A DNA stretch of 64,000 nt, from the NCBI GenBank assembly GCA_004295565.1, contig AP019416.1, positions 4,774,001 through 4,838,000 on the forward strand. Reading direction: 5' to 3'. Under the pieces are notes generated by a model. The model did no database searches. It worked only from the letters and a program-made list of their open reading frames with translations, and was not told the origin of the DNA. Shown one piece after another: positions 18,404 to 28,830 of this stretch; the first letter of the stretch is position 1, and each line of letters opens with the position of its first letter. Both the position numbers and the translations under genes were made by a program. This stretch comes from Vreelandella olivaria. Lineage in GTDB: Bacteria > Pseudomonadota > Gammaproteobacteria > Pseudomonadales > Halomonadaceae.

Positions 18404-18430
18404 AAAAAAAGCCCAAGCATCAGCCTGGGC
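18404..18430 (-). terminator. Rho-independent terminator after pobA
   Basis: On the minus strand a hairpin GCCCAGGC..GCTTGGGC is followed directly by TTTTTTT. It lies about 30 bp past the pobA stop and isolates pobA from the iac operon downstream. Confidence 0.8.
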
Positions 18431-18459
18431 AAGGAGGATCAATGGAGAAAGGTTAGAGG

Positions 18460-19733
<1,274 letters not shown>

Positions 19734-19787
19734 ATAATTGGACATTTAGCGCTTTATTACCCCACCTTAGTCGTATAGGAGATACCG

Positions 19788-20693
19788 GTGATGCCAGCCT
19801 CGTCGGCAACGTCCGTTCCCGTATTTAAGCTGTATGGCGAGACGCAGCACTGGCCCACGCCCGACTTGCTCCACTGCGAGTCGATCCCCGAGCGCAGCCA
19901 GCTACATGACTGGCGTATCCGGCCGCATCGCCACGCTGATCTCGTGCATATTCTGTTTATTTCTCACGGTAGCGTTGAGTTGGAACTGGAGGGGACAAGC
20001 CATCAGCTGCAGAGCCCCAGCACTATCGTTGTGCCCGCCATGGCGATTCACGGCTTTCTCTTTTCACCGGATGTGGAAGGACACATTATCACCCTGGCCA
20101 AACCGCTGGCCGACCACTTACATGCACTAATGGGTGAGAACAGTACGCTAAAAAAGCTGACTTCTATCCGCTGCTCCAGCCAAACCAGACCAACAGAATT
20201 GCCACGCTGGTGGCCCAGATCGACCAGGAGTACCGCCAGCCCGCCCCCGGGCGCAACAGCCTACTCGAAGCACTTACCCAAGTCTTGGTAGTCGAGCTAT
20301 CGCGTCTTTGTGCTTATGCAGGCCGCACGGCAAAACGCTATGGCCCCCGCCAAAGTGACAAAGGTCGGCAGCATTTAGAGCACTATCAAGCGCTAATCGA
20401 AGCCCACTATCGCGAACAGCCAAGTATTGAGCAGTTAGCCGAGCAGATCGGGGTGAGTAGCGCGCACCTGAACCTGCTCTGCCGCCAGCTCGCCGGACGC
20501 AGCGCCCTGCAGTTGCTGCATGAGCGCCTACTATTAGAAGCCAAGCGCCAGCTCACCTATACCAATATGACCATTGGCCAGGTCTCTGACAGCTTAGGCT
20601 TCTCTGAACCGGCCTACTTCACGCGCTTTTTTTAAGCGTAATACCACGTTTTCACCGCGGGAGTTTCGGCTGCGCCAGCACGCCCAGTCATAG
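19788..20693 (+). CDS. pobR: AraC-family regulator, PobR type (frameshifted as read)
   Basis: About 300-aa AraC/XylS regulator. The N-terminal cupin part (HCESIPERSQLHDWRIRPHRHADLVHILFI, with the HxH-type sensor strand) is in the first frame. The C-terminal HTH pair (EQPSIEQLAEQIGVSSAHLNLL, then NMTIGQVSDSLGFSEPAYFTRFF) starts in a second frame after about 20170. A T7 run near 20630 that should be T6 cuts the last 20 residues; corrected, the protein ends FRLRQHAQS at 20693. AGGAG precedes GTG19788/ATG19791. Divergence from pobA indicates it activates pobA in response to 4-hydroxybenzoate. Confidence 0.85.
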
Positions 20694-21102
20694 GCGCAAA
20701 GCCATTGCCATCTGGCAGGCAATCAGAGGTAGCCAACGCTGAAGCCAAGAGCCTGAAGCCTGTGAGATCCGTGTGGATGACTAACCTTCTCAACCAGAAG
20801 ATGGGGCGTTAGCAAAATCTAGTAGAAATATTGTTATTGAATTTTCATGCGCCTTTATCAGAGCTCAAAAGCTGATCAAGCCGATTGTGCGCCAACCTGC
20901 ATGACCATCAGGGTCTGTTGAGTTCAACAGGCCCTAACCTAAACCTCTATTAGCCCACATCTGTTTTACCACTATCACTGCCCCCCCTCTGCATTTGCAG
21001 GGGTTACTTCCGAAAGACTCTTTCTAGTATGGGTTGCGAGCACGCCTCACACTCGGGCAACCATGGCCACTTAGGCCAGACCTACCCTCGCTAGGAGAAC
21101 CC
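20694..21102. other. Non-coding gap with one inverted repeat
   Basis: About 400 bp with no supported gene. At 20911-20934 GGGTCTGTTG-AGTT-CAACAGGCCC forms a hairpin with one mismatch. It could be a terminator without a T run or an old mobile-element end. Otherwise nothing recognised except the likely promoter for the serine hydrolase. Confidence 0.5.
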
Positions 21103-22371
21103 ATGATCATTCCCAAGAACAATTCCAAGCGCTATTCAAAGAACTATTCCAATAACTACGCTATATATCTTGCCGCGATCGTTTCCCTTACCTCAACGGC
21201 CTGTTTGGCCGCTTCTCTACCAGAAAACGGGGAGCAAGCAATCGGGGAGCAGTGGGTCACCGAGACAATGATTAATGCTCGGGCCAATATGTTTAACCCT
21301 GACCTCAATTTTCTGACGTTCCAACAGCTAGACAAGATGTTTGCCACCCGCCGCGTGGCCGCGTCAGCAACCCCATGGCCGCTGGAGACAGACTTAATTG
21401 AGATTAATGACAACTTCTCGTTCGAAGGAAACGATGTTCCTTTGGAGGAGTATTTGGAGAACACCAGAACCAACGCGCTGTTGGTTATCAAGGATGGCAA
21501 AATCGTTTATGAGCAGTACCGCAACGGCTTCAGTGATGACAGCCAGCACGCGGTATTCTCAGCCTCAAAGTCGATTCTTGCGACCTTGGTAGGCGTCGCT
21601 GTGGAAGAGGGCAAAATTGAAAGCCTTGATGACAAGGTCACCAAATACCTACCTGAGTTGGAAGGCACTGGTTACAACGATGTTCGCGTCATCGACGTGC
21701 TGCGGATGCGTTCTGGGGTTGCCTGGGAAGAAGTCTATGAGTTCGGCGGAGACACCCAACTAACGGAAGTGCACGACAACGCGCTTGTGGCTGGCAACTA
21801 CCGCTGGTGCGATTACGCCATTGCCTCTTCCGAACCGGAGTATGAACCCGGCGAACGCTTCAATTACGCCACCCTGGATACCAGCGTGCTGGGCTGTGTG
21901 CTGGCGAGCGTTTTAGATACCACGGTCGCCGAGTATATGTCTGAAAAGATCTGGCAGCCCGCGGGTATGGAAGCAGATGGCTTCTGGATTATGGATGGTG
22001 GCGATGAGTTCTATGGCGCTGGTTTTAACGCCACCCTGCGCGACCTTGGCCGCTTTGGCCTGATGATGCTCAATATGGGCGAGGCCAACGGCACCCAGGT
22101 AATACCCGCCAGTTGGGTAACAGAAGCCACGGTGTCCGACCCTGGCTATGAGCATATTTCGGAAGGTGCCGACCTCGGCTATCAATATCAGTGGTGAATC
22201 TTCCCTGATAGCGATGCATACACCGCCATGGGTATCTACAACCAATACATCTATATCGACCCGGACAACCAAACCGTGGTGGTTAAGCTGAGCCACACGC
22301 CAGATGCCAACGGCTGGGACGACGACAACTTCGCCTTCTTCGACAAGCTTTCTGAGCTTGTTTCTGAGTAA
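21103..22371 (+). CDS. Beta-lactamase-related serine hydrolase (in-frame TGA as read)
   Basis: Start ATG21103 has AGGAG 5 nt upstream. The N-terminus has a signal peptide (YAIYLAAIVSLTSTACLAAS), so the protein is exported. The class C beta-lactamase/esterase fold has the catalytic SxxK in FSASKSILATLVG, with FNYATLDTSVLG in the expected Tyr region. A TGA at 22195-22197 interrupts GYQYQW; the same frame continues IFPDSDAYTAMGIYNQYIYI to a TAA at 22371. Relatives have Trp-Trp here, so TGA replaces TGG. Full length is about 422 aa. The substrate is unknown; no tie to the aromatic genes is visible. Confidence 0.8.
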
Positions 22372-22396
22372 AAATCAGTTAAAACGATGCTTACCG

Positions 22397-22421
22397 GGCC
22401 TTGGCATACCAAGCCAAGGCC
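22397..22421. terminator. Bidirectional hairpin between serine hydrolase and luxR
   Basis: Perfect 9-bp inverted repeat GGCCTTGGC / GCCAAGGCC with a 7-nt loop, between convergent genes. No long T tract, so the terminator call is moderate. Confidence 0.6.
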
Positions 22422-22989
22422 GCGGCACTTTTCACTCGCCAGGCTGACGCAGCGCTGAAAGCAGTTCTACTTTGTTGCTAACACCTAGCTGGACATAAGC
22501 GCTACGCAGATACGTTCTTGTTGTTGCCGGGGTGATCCCCAGCATTCGAGCGACTTGTTTATGCGAGTGGCCTTGAGCATAGAGCCTAGCGGCACTTAAT
22601 TCACGCGGTGAAAGGAGGCTTGAACGCTGATGGGAACATAGCGTCAGGGCAACGAGGTCGCCGCAGTGGTGCACATTGATGCCTTTGTGTTCATTAGACA
22701 TTAGCGTGTGCGGTGCCGTGCTTAACTGATCAGAGATAAGGCGTGGCAGGCTAGAGCCTTGCCAGCCAGCATATTTTCGTTCGAGCGCTACGCGAACCTC
22801 TTTACCTATATAGAGGAGCTCTCCCTTTCTGTTGGAAAGGGCATAGCTATCCCAGCCATTGGTCAGGTCATCAAAACGAATTTTGGCTAGGTACTGCTTC
22901 CAGTAATACGCCAGATGGTTAAGAAACTCTTCCATCAGCACTGCATCAAGCCTATCGAATTCACTGCTTGTTTTGCTGCGATAAATCGA

Positions 22990-24911
22990 ATCGAGTAGGA
23001 AGGGGAGTCGCCTCCCTGTCCTCTCACACCACCGGGCATACGGTTCCGTACCACGGCGGTTCATGAACAACGTTTGAGCACTCTTACCGTATCAAGTATC
23101 GAGATCAGGCCCTGATCGTAGAACCATTTCCTCGGCAGGGCTTGATTCATGTGCGAAGCCCCGGCATTCCACCAGGGGCCTCGACCGTTCCACGCCGATT
23201 TCCAGGCACGGTGCGCGTCCAGACCTAGGCCTCGGAGTTTCCGCCACCGGGTCGCCGGGCGCTTCCATTGCCGCCAGATCAGACCGCGTAAGCGGCGGCG
23301 TATCCATTGATCCAGTGCTTCCAAGGGGCGTTTCACATCAACGAGGCTAAAATAGTTGGCCCATCCTCGTAGGACTGGCCTCAACCCTTCGATTACCCGT
23401 TGGATGTTACGCCCCTGCCACGCTTCAGGATCTCACGGACACGCTGCATCATGCGCTTCAGGCTGCTCTTGGCTAGCGTCAGTTTCGACTGCTTGTGCCG
23501 AGTGAGACTGTAGCCTAGATAGCCGCGTTTCCATGGCCGATCCACCGCACTTTTGTGGCGATTGACCGTCAGCCGGAGTGAGCTCTCGAGATACTCACTC
23601 AAGCTGTCCATGACACGCTTACCTGCTCGCCGACTTTTGACATACACCTGCACATCATCGGCGTAGCGGCAGAAGCGGTGGCCTCGGCGCTCCAACTCCT
23701 TGTCCAGGCCGTCCAGCAGGATGTTCCCCAGTAGCGGGCTGAGGGGGCCGCCCTGGGGTGTCCCCTGCCGTCTCGGCGTGGGCAACCCGTGCTGGAACAG
23801 GCCCGCCTCCAGATAGCGGCGGATCAGACGCAGCACGCGCTTGTCGTTAACGCGCCGCGCCACCCGTGCCATCAGCAGGTCGTGATTCACGCGGTCGAAG
23901 AAAGCCTCCAGGTCAAGGTCGACCACCCAGCGGTGGCCAGCGGTGACGTGGGCCTTCATGGCCGAGACAGCCTGCTTGGCGCTGCGTCTGGGGCGGTAGC
24001 CGTAACTCGACTCTGAGAAAGTCGGGTCGAAGATCGGCATGAGCACCTGGGACAGCGCTTGTTGGATTAAGCGGTCAGTGACCGTGGGAATGCCCAACTG
24101 CCGCGTCCCACCTTTGGGTTTGGGGATGGCGGCGGCGCGGATCGGGCTGGGGTGATACTCGTCGGCTAATAGCCGCTCGCGCAGCGTTAACCAGTGCTGC
24201 TTTAGGTGGTCAGCTAGTTGATACACCGTCATGCCATCGACACCCGGTGCGCCTTTGTTGGCGACCACCCGACGGTAAGCTCGCTCCATGTTCTCTGGGT
24301 CGACGACCCGCTCCATGAGCGAGATGGGCTCCGCTTTCGTCCACGATAGCGACGCCGGGGACGTCTCGACGCTCACCGGCCGGGACGCGGGATACTGTCC
24401 CTGCCCCTCTGGGTGAGTGACGGTATTAGCGTCGGTTTCTGTCTTCATGATCGATCCTCGAGACGGTATCGCCTACTCGCGGTTCTTCATGTTCGGCCCT
24501 TGGTGCCGCGGTGAACCGGCACTTACTATGGCCTCTGCTGACGTCTGATGATCCATCCCGTCGCCTCTCGACGCCGGTAGCACCGAGGCAGATCACCAGA
24601 CCTCCCAGGGTAAGACGCGCGACCTTCCCGCTTATGCCTGTCGGATCTACGCCATGGCGTTCCGTGCAAGTATTGGGCTTTGATGATTGTGGCCACCTCA
24701 CCCCGCCATAGCGCCTCGTATCCGCTTCCTGTTCGTCAGGCCAGCGTTTTGCCTCGGGCTTCCTTCGGATTCCCTCTCACGGGGGACACCCTTGCCGTCA
24801 GCTAGCACTTCCCCTTGCCGGGCGTGCAGGGGACTTTCACCCCAAGTCATCCTGAGGCACCACCCCCAGGAACAGCGCCAGTCAAGGCGCTGCGCGCCAT
24901 GCCTGGCGCAC
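22990..24911 (-). mobile_element. Group II intron, 1.92 kb, inside the luxR gene
   Basis: The 5' end at 24911 reads GTGCGCC on the minus strand, matching the group II GUGYG start. The 3' end at 22990 is ...CTACTCGAT, matching the AY rule. Before it lies a domain V-like hairpin (about 23054-23022: ACCGCCG..GAAC..CCGGTGGT) and a domain VI-like stem with a bulged A. A reverse transcriptase/maturase is encoded inside. The 5' exon just before the insertion forms CAGC-GGTAT-GCTG followed by TTTTTT, a terminator-like stem; class C introns are known to insert behind such structures. Exon boundaries are set by the restored LuxR reading frame. Confidence 0.88.
23061..24448 (-). CDS. ltrA: Group II intron reverse transcriptase/maturase (frameshifted as read)
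   Basis: About 460-aa intron-encoded protein. RT domain: RQLGIPTVTDRLIQQAL, VVDLDLEAFFDRVNHD (about 176-190), GTPQGGPLSPLLGNILLD (about 229-246) and catalytic YADD at 262-265. The maturase domain X has RGYLGYSL and, after a break near 23390 (one G missing), VLRGWANYFSLVDVKRPLEALDQWI. No HNH endonuclease domain follows, as in class C type introns. It promotes splicing and retrohoming. It is encoded within the intron in the intron sense direction. Confidence 0.9.
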
Positions 24912-25420
24912 CACAAAAAACAGCATACCGCTGCAGGGAAACTCTAGCGTTACGGCCATACTATGCAAGATGTCATGCCGCTGACAAAAGCTTCAACCTC
25001 GGTGCAATCCGTGTTGGGTAAATCATCATGGCCTCCCCGCACCGCCTTGCCCAGGTAGGATATTGAAGCCTTGGCGAACCGATCCACCTCGGAAATACCA
25101 TGCCACTCTTGGGCAAAGATGAACTCAGCCCCAAGCTGCCATCCATCATGACACTGGGTGAAAAATAGCTGACGAGGTATCCGAGGGTAGATAAAGTTGC
25201 CCCCACCAGGCGGCATCAAAACCCACAATATTAGCGAAGCCTTGTACGGCTTCACATAGCCACCTTTCAGGGATCGAGCATTTTGGCAGCTCCGTCAGCT
25301 CCATTAACGCACGGCTGAAACGCTGCAATAGATCGGCATCGCCATAGCGTGTGGATGCCTTATTGTTATTGATCTCCATCGTTTCACCTACTGACAGCCA
25401 CAAGCCCTTGTCGGTAATGG

Positions 25421-25447
25421 CTTGATGAGCCGCGACGGCTCATCAAG
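25421..25447. promoter_or_regulatory. Long palindrome upstream of luxR
   Basis: Two 12-bp arms (CTTGATGAGCCG / CGGCTCATCAAG) separated by 3 nt form a perfect inverted repeat between the end of dctM3 and the luxR start. No T run follows on either strand. It may be a terminator of the TRAP operon or an operator of luxR; the sequence does not decide. Confidence 0.55.
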
Positions 25448-25600
25448 CACCAGCGTCAGCCTCTCTACACACTTGTGCTCGCATAAACGCCTTTTATCGC
25501 TACCGCCCAAACAATGCTTAGACAAAGCGGATGACACAAGCTGACTAGAGCAGAAACAGTGTGCTCAAAATAGGGAAGGCGATTAATAACGCTAGTCGTA

Positions 25601-26833
25601 TTAAGTCAGAGACCACAAAAGGCGCCACCCCTTTAAATATCTCCCCAGCCCCACATGCGGTGCCATCGCTTTAATCACGAACACATTCATCCCCACCGGC
25701 GGGGTCATGAGCCCCAGCTCTACCGTCAGCACGGTCAAAATACCGAACCATACCGGGTCGATACCCATGGCCTGAATAATCGGGTAAACCACCGGCACGG
25801 TGATCACCAGCATCGCGATAGAATCCATAAACATACCCAGCACAAAGTAAAGCGCCAGGATGCACAGCACTACGACGATGGGCGTTAAATCCATACCGTA
25901 AAGCAGGTCAGTAATGGAGAACGAAATGCGCGACACCGAGATGAAATACCCAAGCGTTTCAGCCCCCACCAGCATAAAGAACACCACCGCGGAGAGCGCC
26001 AATGTCTCTTGTACGCTGTGCCATAGCTGGGCACCGCGCATGCCTTTGCCAAGGCGTAGAGCAGCGTGGCGAACGCACCGACGCTGGCCCCTTCCGTCGG
26101 TGTAAAGGCACCAAAATAGATCCCTAAAATCATCACCAGGAAAACGCCAAAGAACGGCACTAAGCCGGTCAGCGAGAGCAGCTTCTCTTTCCAGGCAGTG
26201 GGTTCGCCCGCTACCGCCAGAGAGGGGCGCAGGTACATCACCACGGTAATGGTCAGGGAGTACATCACCAGCCCCAGCAGGCCGGGGAATCAGCCCCGCC
26301 ATAAACATATCGCCCACAGACTGTTCGGTAAGGATGGCGTAAATCAGCAGCGCGATACTGGGCGGAATCATAATACCCAGCGTGCCGCCAGCGGCAAGCG
26401 CACCGGTGGCTAAGCCACGGTTATAGCCATAGCGCTCCATCTCCGGCAGCGCCACCCGGGTCATGGTGCTCGCCGTCGCCAGCGATGAACCGGAAATTGC
26501 GGAGAAGATGCCGCAAGAGCCCACCGCGGCAATCGCCAGGCCGCCCTTCCAGCCGCCACAAATAATACGCGTTGAATCAAATAGCTTACCCGCCATCCCC
26601 GAATGAGCAGCCAGTACGCCCATTAAAATAAACATGGGTACGGCGCTGAAGCTGTAATTAGAGAGCACCTCAACCGGGACGGTTTTTAACTGCGCAACGG
26701 CTGCGTCCCAGCTTATGACCTGAGCGAACCCTACAACCCCGACAATCAGCATGGTTAAGGCAACCGGTACGCGCAGAATCATCAGTACCAATAAAAGCCC
26801 TAGCCCAATGGCACCAATCGCTTCACTCCCCAT
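25601..26833 (-). CDS. dctM: TRAP transporter large permease DctM (M3, internal frame slip as read)
   Basis: About 411 aa. From ATG26833 (overlapping the end of dctQ3) the protein has FSAVPMFILMGVLAAHSGMAG, SGSSLATASTMTRVALPEM and GTLGIMIPPSIALLIYAI. The stretch about 26290-26045 is out of frame as read; the other frame there has SLTITVVMYLRPSLA and FFGVFLVMILGIYFGAFTPTEGASVG, the expected DctM sequence, and the original frame returns at ALSAVVFFMLVGAETLGYFI. So two compensating indels exist. The C-terminus FGILTVLTVELGLMTPPVGMNVFVI is typical. Confidence 0.87.
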   Translation of the reverse strand: MGSEAIGAIGLGLLLVLMILRVPVALTMLIVGVVGFAQVISWDAAVAQLKTVPVEVLSNYSFSAVPMFILMGVLAAHSGMAGKLFDSTRIICGGWKGGLAIAAVGSCGIFSAISGSSLATASTMTRVALPEMERYGYNRGLATGALAAGGTLGIMIPPSIALLIYAILTEQSVGDMFMAGLIPRPAGAGDVLPDHYRGDVPAPLSGGSGRTHCLEREAALADRLSAVLWRFPGDDFRDLFWCLYTDGRGQRRCVRHAALRLGKGMRGAQLWHSVQETLALSAVVFFMLVGAETLGYFISVSRISFSITDLLYGMDLTPIVVVLCILALYFVLGMFMDSIAMLVITVPVVYPIIQAMGIDPVWFGILTVLTVELGLMTPPVGMNVFVIKAMAPHVGLGRYLKGWRLLWSLT

Positions 26834-27350
26834 GAGCCGCCTCCTCACCCGCCGCATAAATCATGCCTAGCAAGGCGTGAATAAAGCTGCGTATCCCCAG
26901 TAGTAAACTGAGCACCGCTGCCAATTGGTAAATCGGCCCCATGGGCAATCGCAGGTCTTGGGTTATTTCCCCGTGCCGCGTAGCGGCAGCAGCAGAATCC
27001 AGTAACCCCATAAACAGAATCAGCCCCAGCGCCGTAAAGCCGAGCAAAAGACGCCTTGCACGCGATTTTTGATGGCTTGCGGTAGGCGATGTGAGAACGC
27101 TTCCACCACCACTTGGCTTTTTTTCGACATTTGCCGCCATCGCTGCCAATAGCGCGAACAGCATCAAATAGCTAACCAACTCCACGCTCCCCGATACGCG
27201 CAGCGCAATCGCGCCCTCCGTCAACCGGGAAAGGTAGCGTGTGCTGACATCAGCAATGGTAACCGCCAGCAGGCCAATCAAAGCGACCCCGGCCACCAAG
27301 CGACAAACAAGGGCCAACCAATGGCTGGCCCGGTAAAGAGTAGACTGCAT
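26823..27350 (-). CDS. dctQ: TRAP transporter small permease DctQ (Q3)
   Basis: Intact 175-aa protein with four predicted helices (about 8-30 WLALVCRLVAGVALIGLLAV, 50-75, 98-120, 138-160) and a longer charged loop than usual (VEKKPSGGGSVLTSPTASHQ). It starts 12 bp after dctP3 ends and overlaps dctM3 by 11 nt. It is the small membrane subunit of the third TRAP system. Confidence 0.85.
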   Translation of the reverse strand: MQSTLYRASHWLALVCRLVAGVALIGLLAVTIADVSTRYLSRLTEGAIALRVSGSVELVSYLMLFALLAAMAANVEKKPSGGGSVLTSPTASHQKSRARRLLLGFTALGLILFMGLLDSAAAATRHGEITQDLRLPMGPIYQLAAVLSLLLGIRSFIHALLGMIYAAGEEAAHGE

Positions 27351-27362
27351 AACACATTACCC

Positions 27363-28388
27363 CTATTGGGCGCTGCAAGACTCACTGGCTGCCAACGCCG
27401 CCTGATAGACGTCGCGCGCCTGATCCAAACCGCGCTCTTCCAGCTGCGTCAGGTAGTTTTCGATGCCTGTTTCAAGCGGTTCCTGCCAGTCTGGATGCGC
27501 CAGCGGATTTTCAATTTCGCGAATGGTATGGCCCGCGTCGGCCGCCTCTTGCTTGCCTTCAACATCGAGACGATCAAATACCGCACCGGCGTTTTCAGCC
27601 CATTTCATACCGGAGTTATTATCGATCACCGCCTGCTGCTCGGGGGTTAGGCTGTCGTAGCTGCGCTGATTCATGGTGGCCACAAAGATCAGCGTGTAGA
27701 ACGGTACTTCGGTGTGGTAGTTGACGAGTTCGTTGATACGGAAGCCTTTTAAGCCTTCCCAGGGGAAACTCAGGCCATCAATAACGCCGCGCTGCATGGA
27801 GGTATAAATATCAGGCGCAGGCATGCCCACCGGGCTTGCGCCCATATTTTCCAGCATTTCGCCCGCCACCGCAGTGGGGCGACGGATGCGCAGCCCTTCG
27901 AGATCAGCAGGCGTTTGTACGTCGGTGTCGATGGTGTGAATGCCACCCGGGCCCGTGGTAAACATAAATAGCGGGCGAGTATCTTCGTATTCGCTATCCA
28001 AATGGCCATCATCAAAAAGCGTTTGCAGTACGCAGGCGCCCTGCGTTGCCGTACTCGCTACCCCGGGCAGTTCAACGATCTGTGAGAGCGGGAAGCGACC
28101 GGCCGTATAGCCTTGGGCAGTGGCACCAATATCGGCAATACCATTGGCCGCGGCTTCATAGATGGAGTCCGGTTTGGCTAAGGTACCGGCGGGAAACATT
28201 TGAATGGTTAGCTCGCCATTGGACTCTTCGGCAATGGTATCGGCCCATGCCTGTAAAACATCCTGATTAACGCCTGAAGGGCCAGGCCAAAAGTGAGCCA
28301 TACGCAGGGTGGTCTCTGCCTGGGCAGAACTAATGGCCAGGCCAGCAATCGCCGCGGCCAACACACACCGGGATAGGGAAATTTTCAT
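27363..28388 (-). CDS. dctP: TRAP transporter substrate-binding protein DctP (P3)
   Basis: Intact, about 341 aa from ATG28388 (GGAGG 5 nt upstream). Signal peptide MKISLSRCVLAAAIAGLAISSAQA. The mature protein has TLRMAHFWPGPSGVNQDVLQAW, GIADIGATAQGYTAGRFPLSQI, GACVLQTLFDDGH, LEGLRIRRPTAVAGEMLENMGASPVGMP and SMQRGVIDGLSF. It is closely related to P4 (30.3 kb) and P7 (49.6 kb), which lack their own QM genes nearby. A GTTCG-N5-CGAA box similar to those before pcaI and pcaB lies about 35 bp upstream, suggesting control by the protocatechuate regulator (inference). Confidence 0.88.
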   Translation of the reverse strand: MKISLSRCVLAAAIAGLAISSAQAETTLRMAHFWPGPSGVNQDVLQAWADTIAEESNGELTIQMFPAGTLAKPDSIYEAAANGIADIGATAQGYTAGRFPLSQIVELPGVASTATQGACVLQTLFDDGHLDSEYEDTRPLFMFTTGPGGIHTIDTDVQTPADLEGLRIRRPTAVAGEMLENMGASPVGMPAPDIYTSMQRGVIDGLSFPWEGLKGFRINELVNYHTEVPFYTLIFVATMNQRSYDSLTPEQQAVIDNNSGMKWAENAGAVFDRLDVEGKQEAADAGHTIREIENPLAHPDWQEPLETGIENYLTQLEERGLDQARDVYQAALAASESCSAQ

Positions 28389-28421
28389 GGGAGCCTCCAG
28401 GACTTTTCTTGGACTATTGTA

Positions 28422-28438
28422 AGTTCGCATAGCGAATA
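28422..28438. promoter_or_regulatory. PcaR-like operator upstream of dctP3
   Basis: AGTTCG-CATAG-CGAATA, the same 6-5-6 inverted repeat layout as the boxes at 56151 and 57701. A second weaker GTTCGC follows at 28442. Candidate site for an IclR-type PcaR-like regulator encoded elsewhere. Confidence 0.5.
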
Positions 28439-28679
28439 CTAGTTCGCTTTAAGCAACCACATTAGTCCACTATCAGGCGTAAGGCTAATCGACATTCGTC
28501 TATGCTCAGGTATAGCTACGCGTCGTTCTAGCCGCATGCTTAGAGTCTCCAGTGCTGCTGGCTAGGAGGCATGCTATAAAAGGTACAATGGCATTATATA
28601 GTTGGACTTTTCCAACATTCACTCGCCACTATGGTCGAAGCAGCGGCCAGTAGCGCAATGAACGCTCGCCTGAAGCACC
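28439..28679. promoter_or_regulatory. Intergenic region upstream of dctP3 with an inverted repeat
   Basis: No gene seen. At 28601-28616 GTTGGA-CTTT-TCCAAC is a perfect 6-bp inverted repeat close to an AT-rich stretch (TATAAAAGG at 28575, ATTATATAG at 28593). It is a candidate promoter/operator, direction uncertain. Confidence 0.35.
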
Positions 28680-28830
28680 AAAAAAGCTGCCTTCAAACAC
28701 ACCAAGGCGACTTCAGTGTGTAAATACGATTACCTTCTCCGCTCGAGATATTTCTCTACCGAGCGAGTCGCCCCACCATCAGGATTTCTTATTGACGTCG
28801 CTTTCTTACCAGACACCCTGCTTACACTCG
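28680..28830 (-). pseudogene. Terminator plus decayed 3' end of a dctP gene
   Basis: This stretch aligns by eye with 35446-35560 (terminator and C-terminal codons of dctP5) and then, from about 28794, with 36555-36595 (the gap before vdh copy 2). The shared pieces include a degenerate agctgcctt/aaggcgact hairpin followed on the minus strand by a T run (28680-28712), the phrase AAATACGATTA, and TTTCTCTACC. The roughly 1 kb dctP that separates these pieces in the other copy is missing here. It is therefore the scar of a duplicated dctP-vdh module that lost its dctP. The hairpin may still end vdh copy 1 transcription. Confidence 0.65.

Larger units (their letters stand above)
22432..25379 (-). 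pseudogene. LuxR-family regulator gene split by a group II intron
   Basis: Two exons on the minus strand. The 5' exon starts at ATG25379 (AGGTGA upstream) with LLQRFSRALMELTELP and IVGFDAAWWGQLYL, continues AEFIFAQEWHGISEVDRFAKASI and ends SMAVTLEFPCSGMLFFV at 24912. The 3' exon resumes exactly in phase at 22989 with SIYRSKTSSEFDRLD and ends with a LuxR HTH (LSPRELSAARLYAQGHSHKQVARMLGI...). The 5' exon also has about three single-base frame breaks as read. The intron lies in the sense direction, so splicing could restore the message. The gene follows the TRAP operon at 25.6-28.4 kb; targets are unknown. Confidence 0.8.

Noticed and set aside
20911-20934. Insertion-sequence terminal repeat
   Set aside because: No partner repeat, target duplication or transposase nearby; kept only as an inverted repeat.
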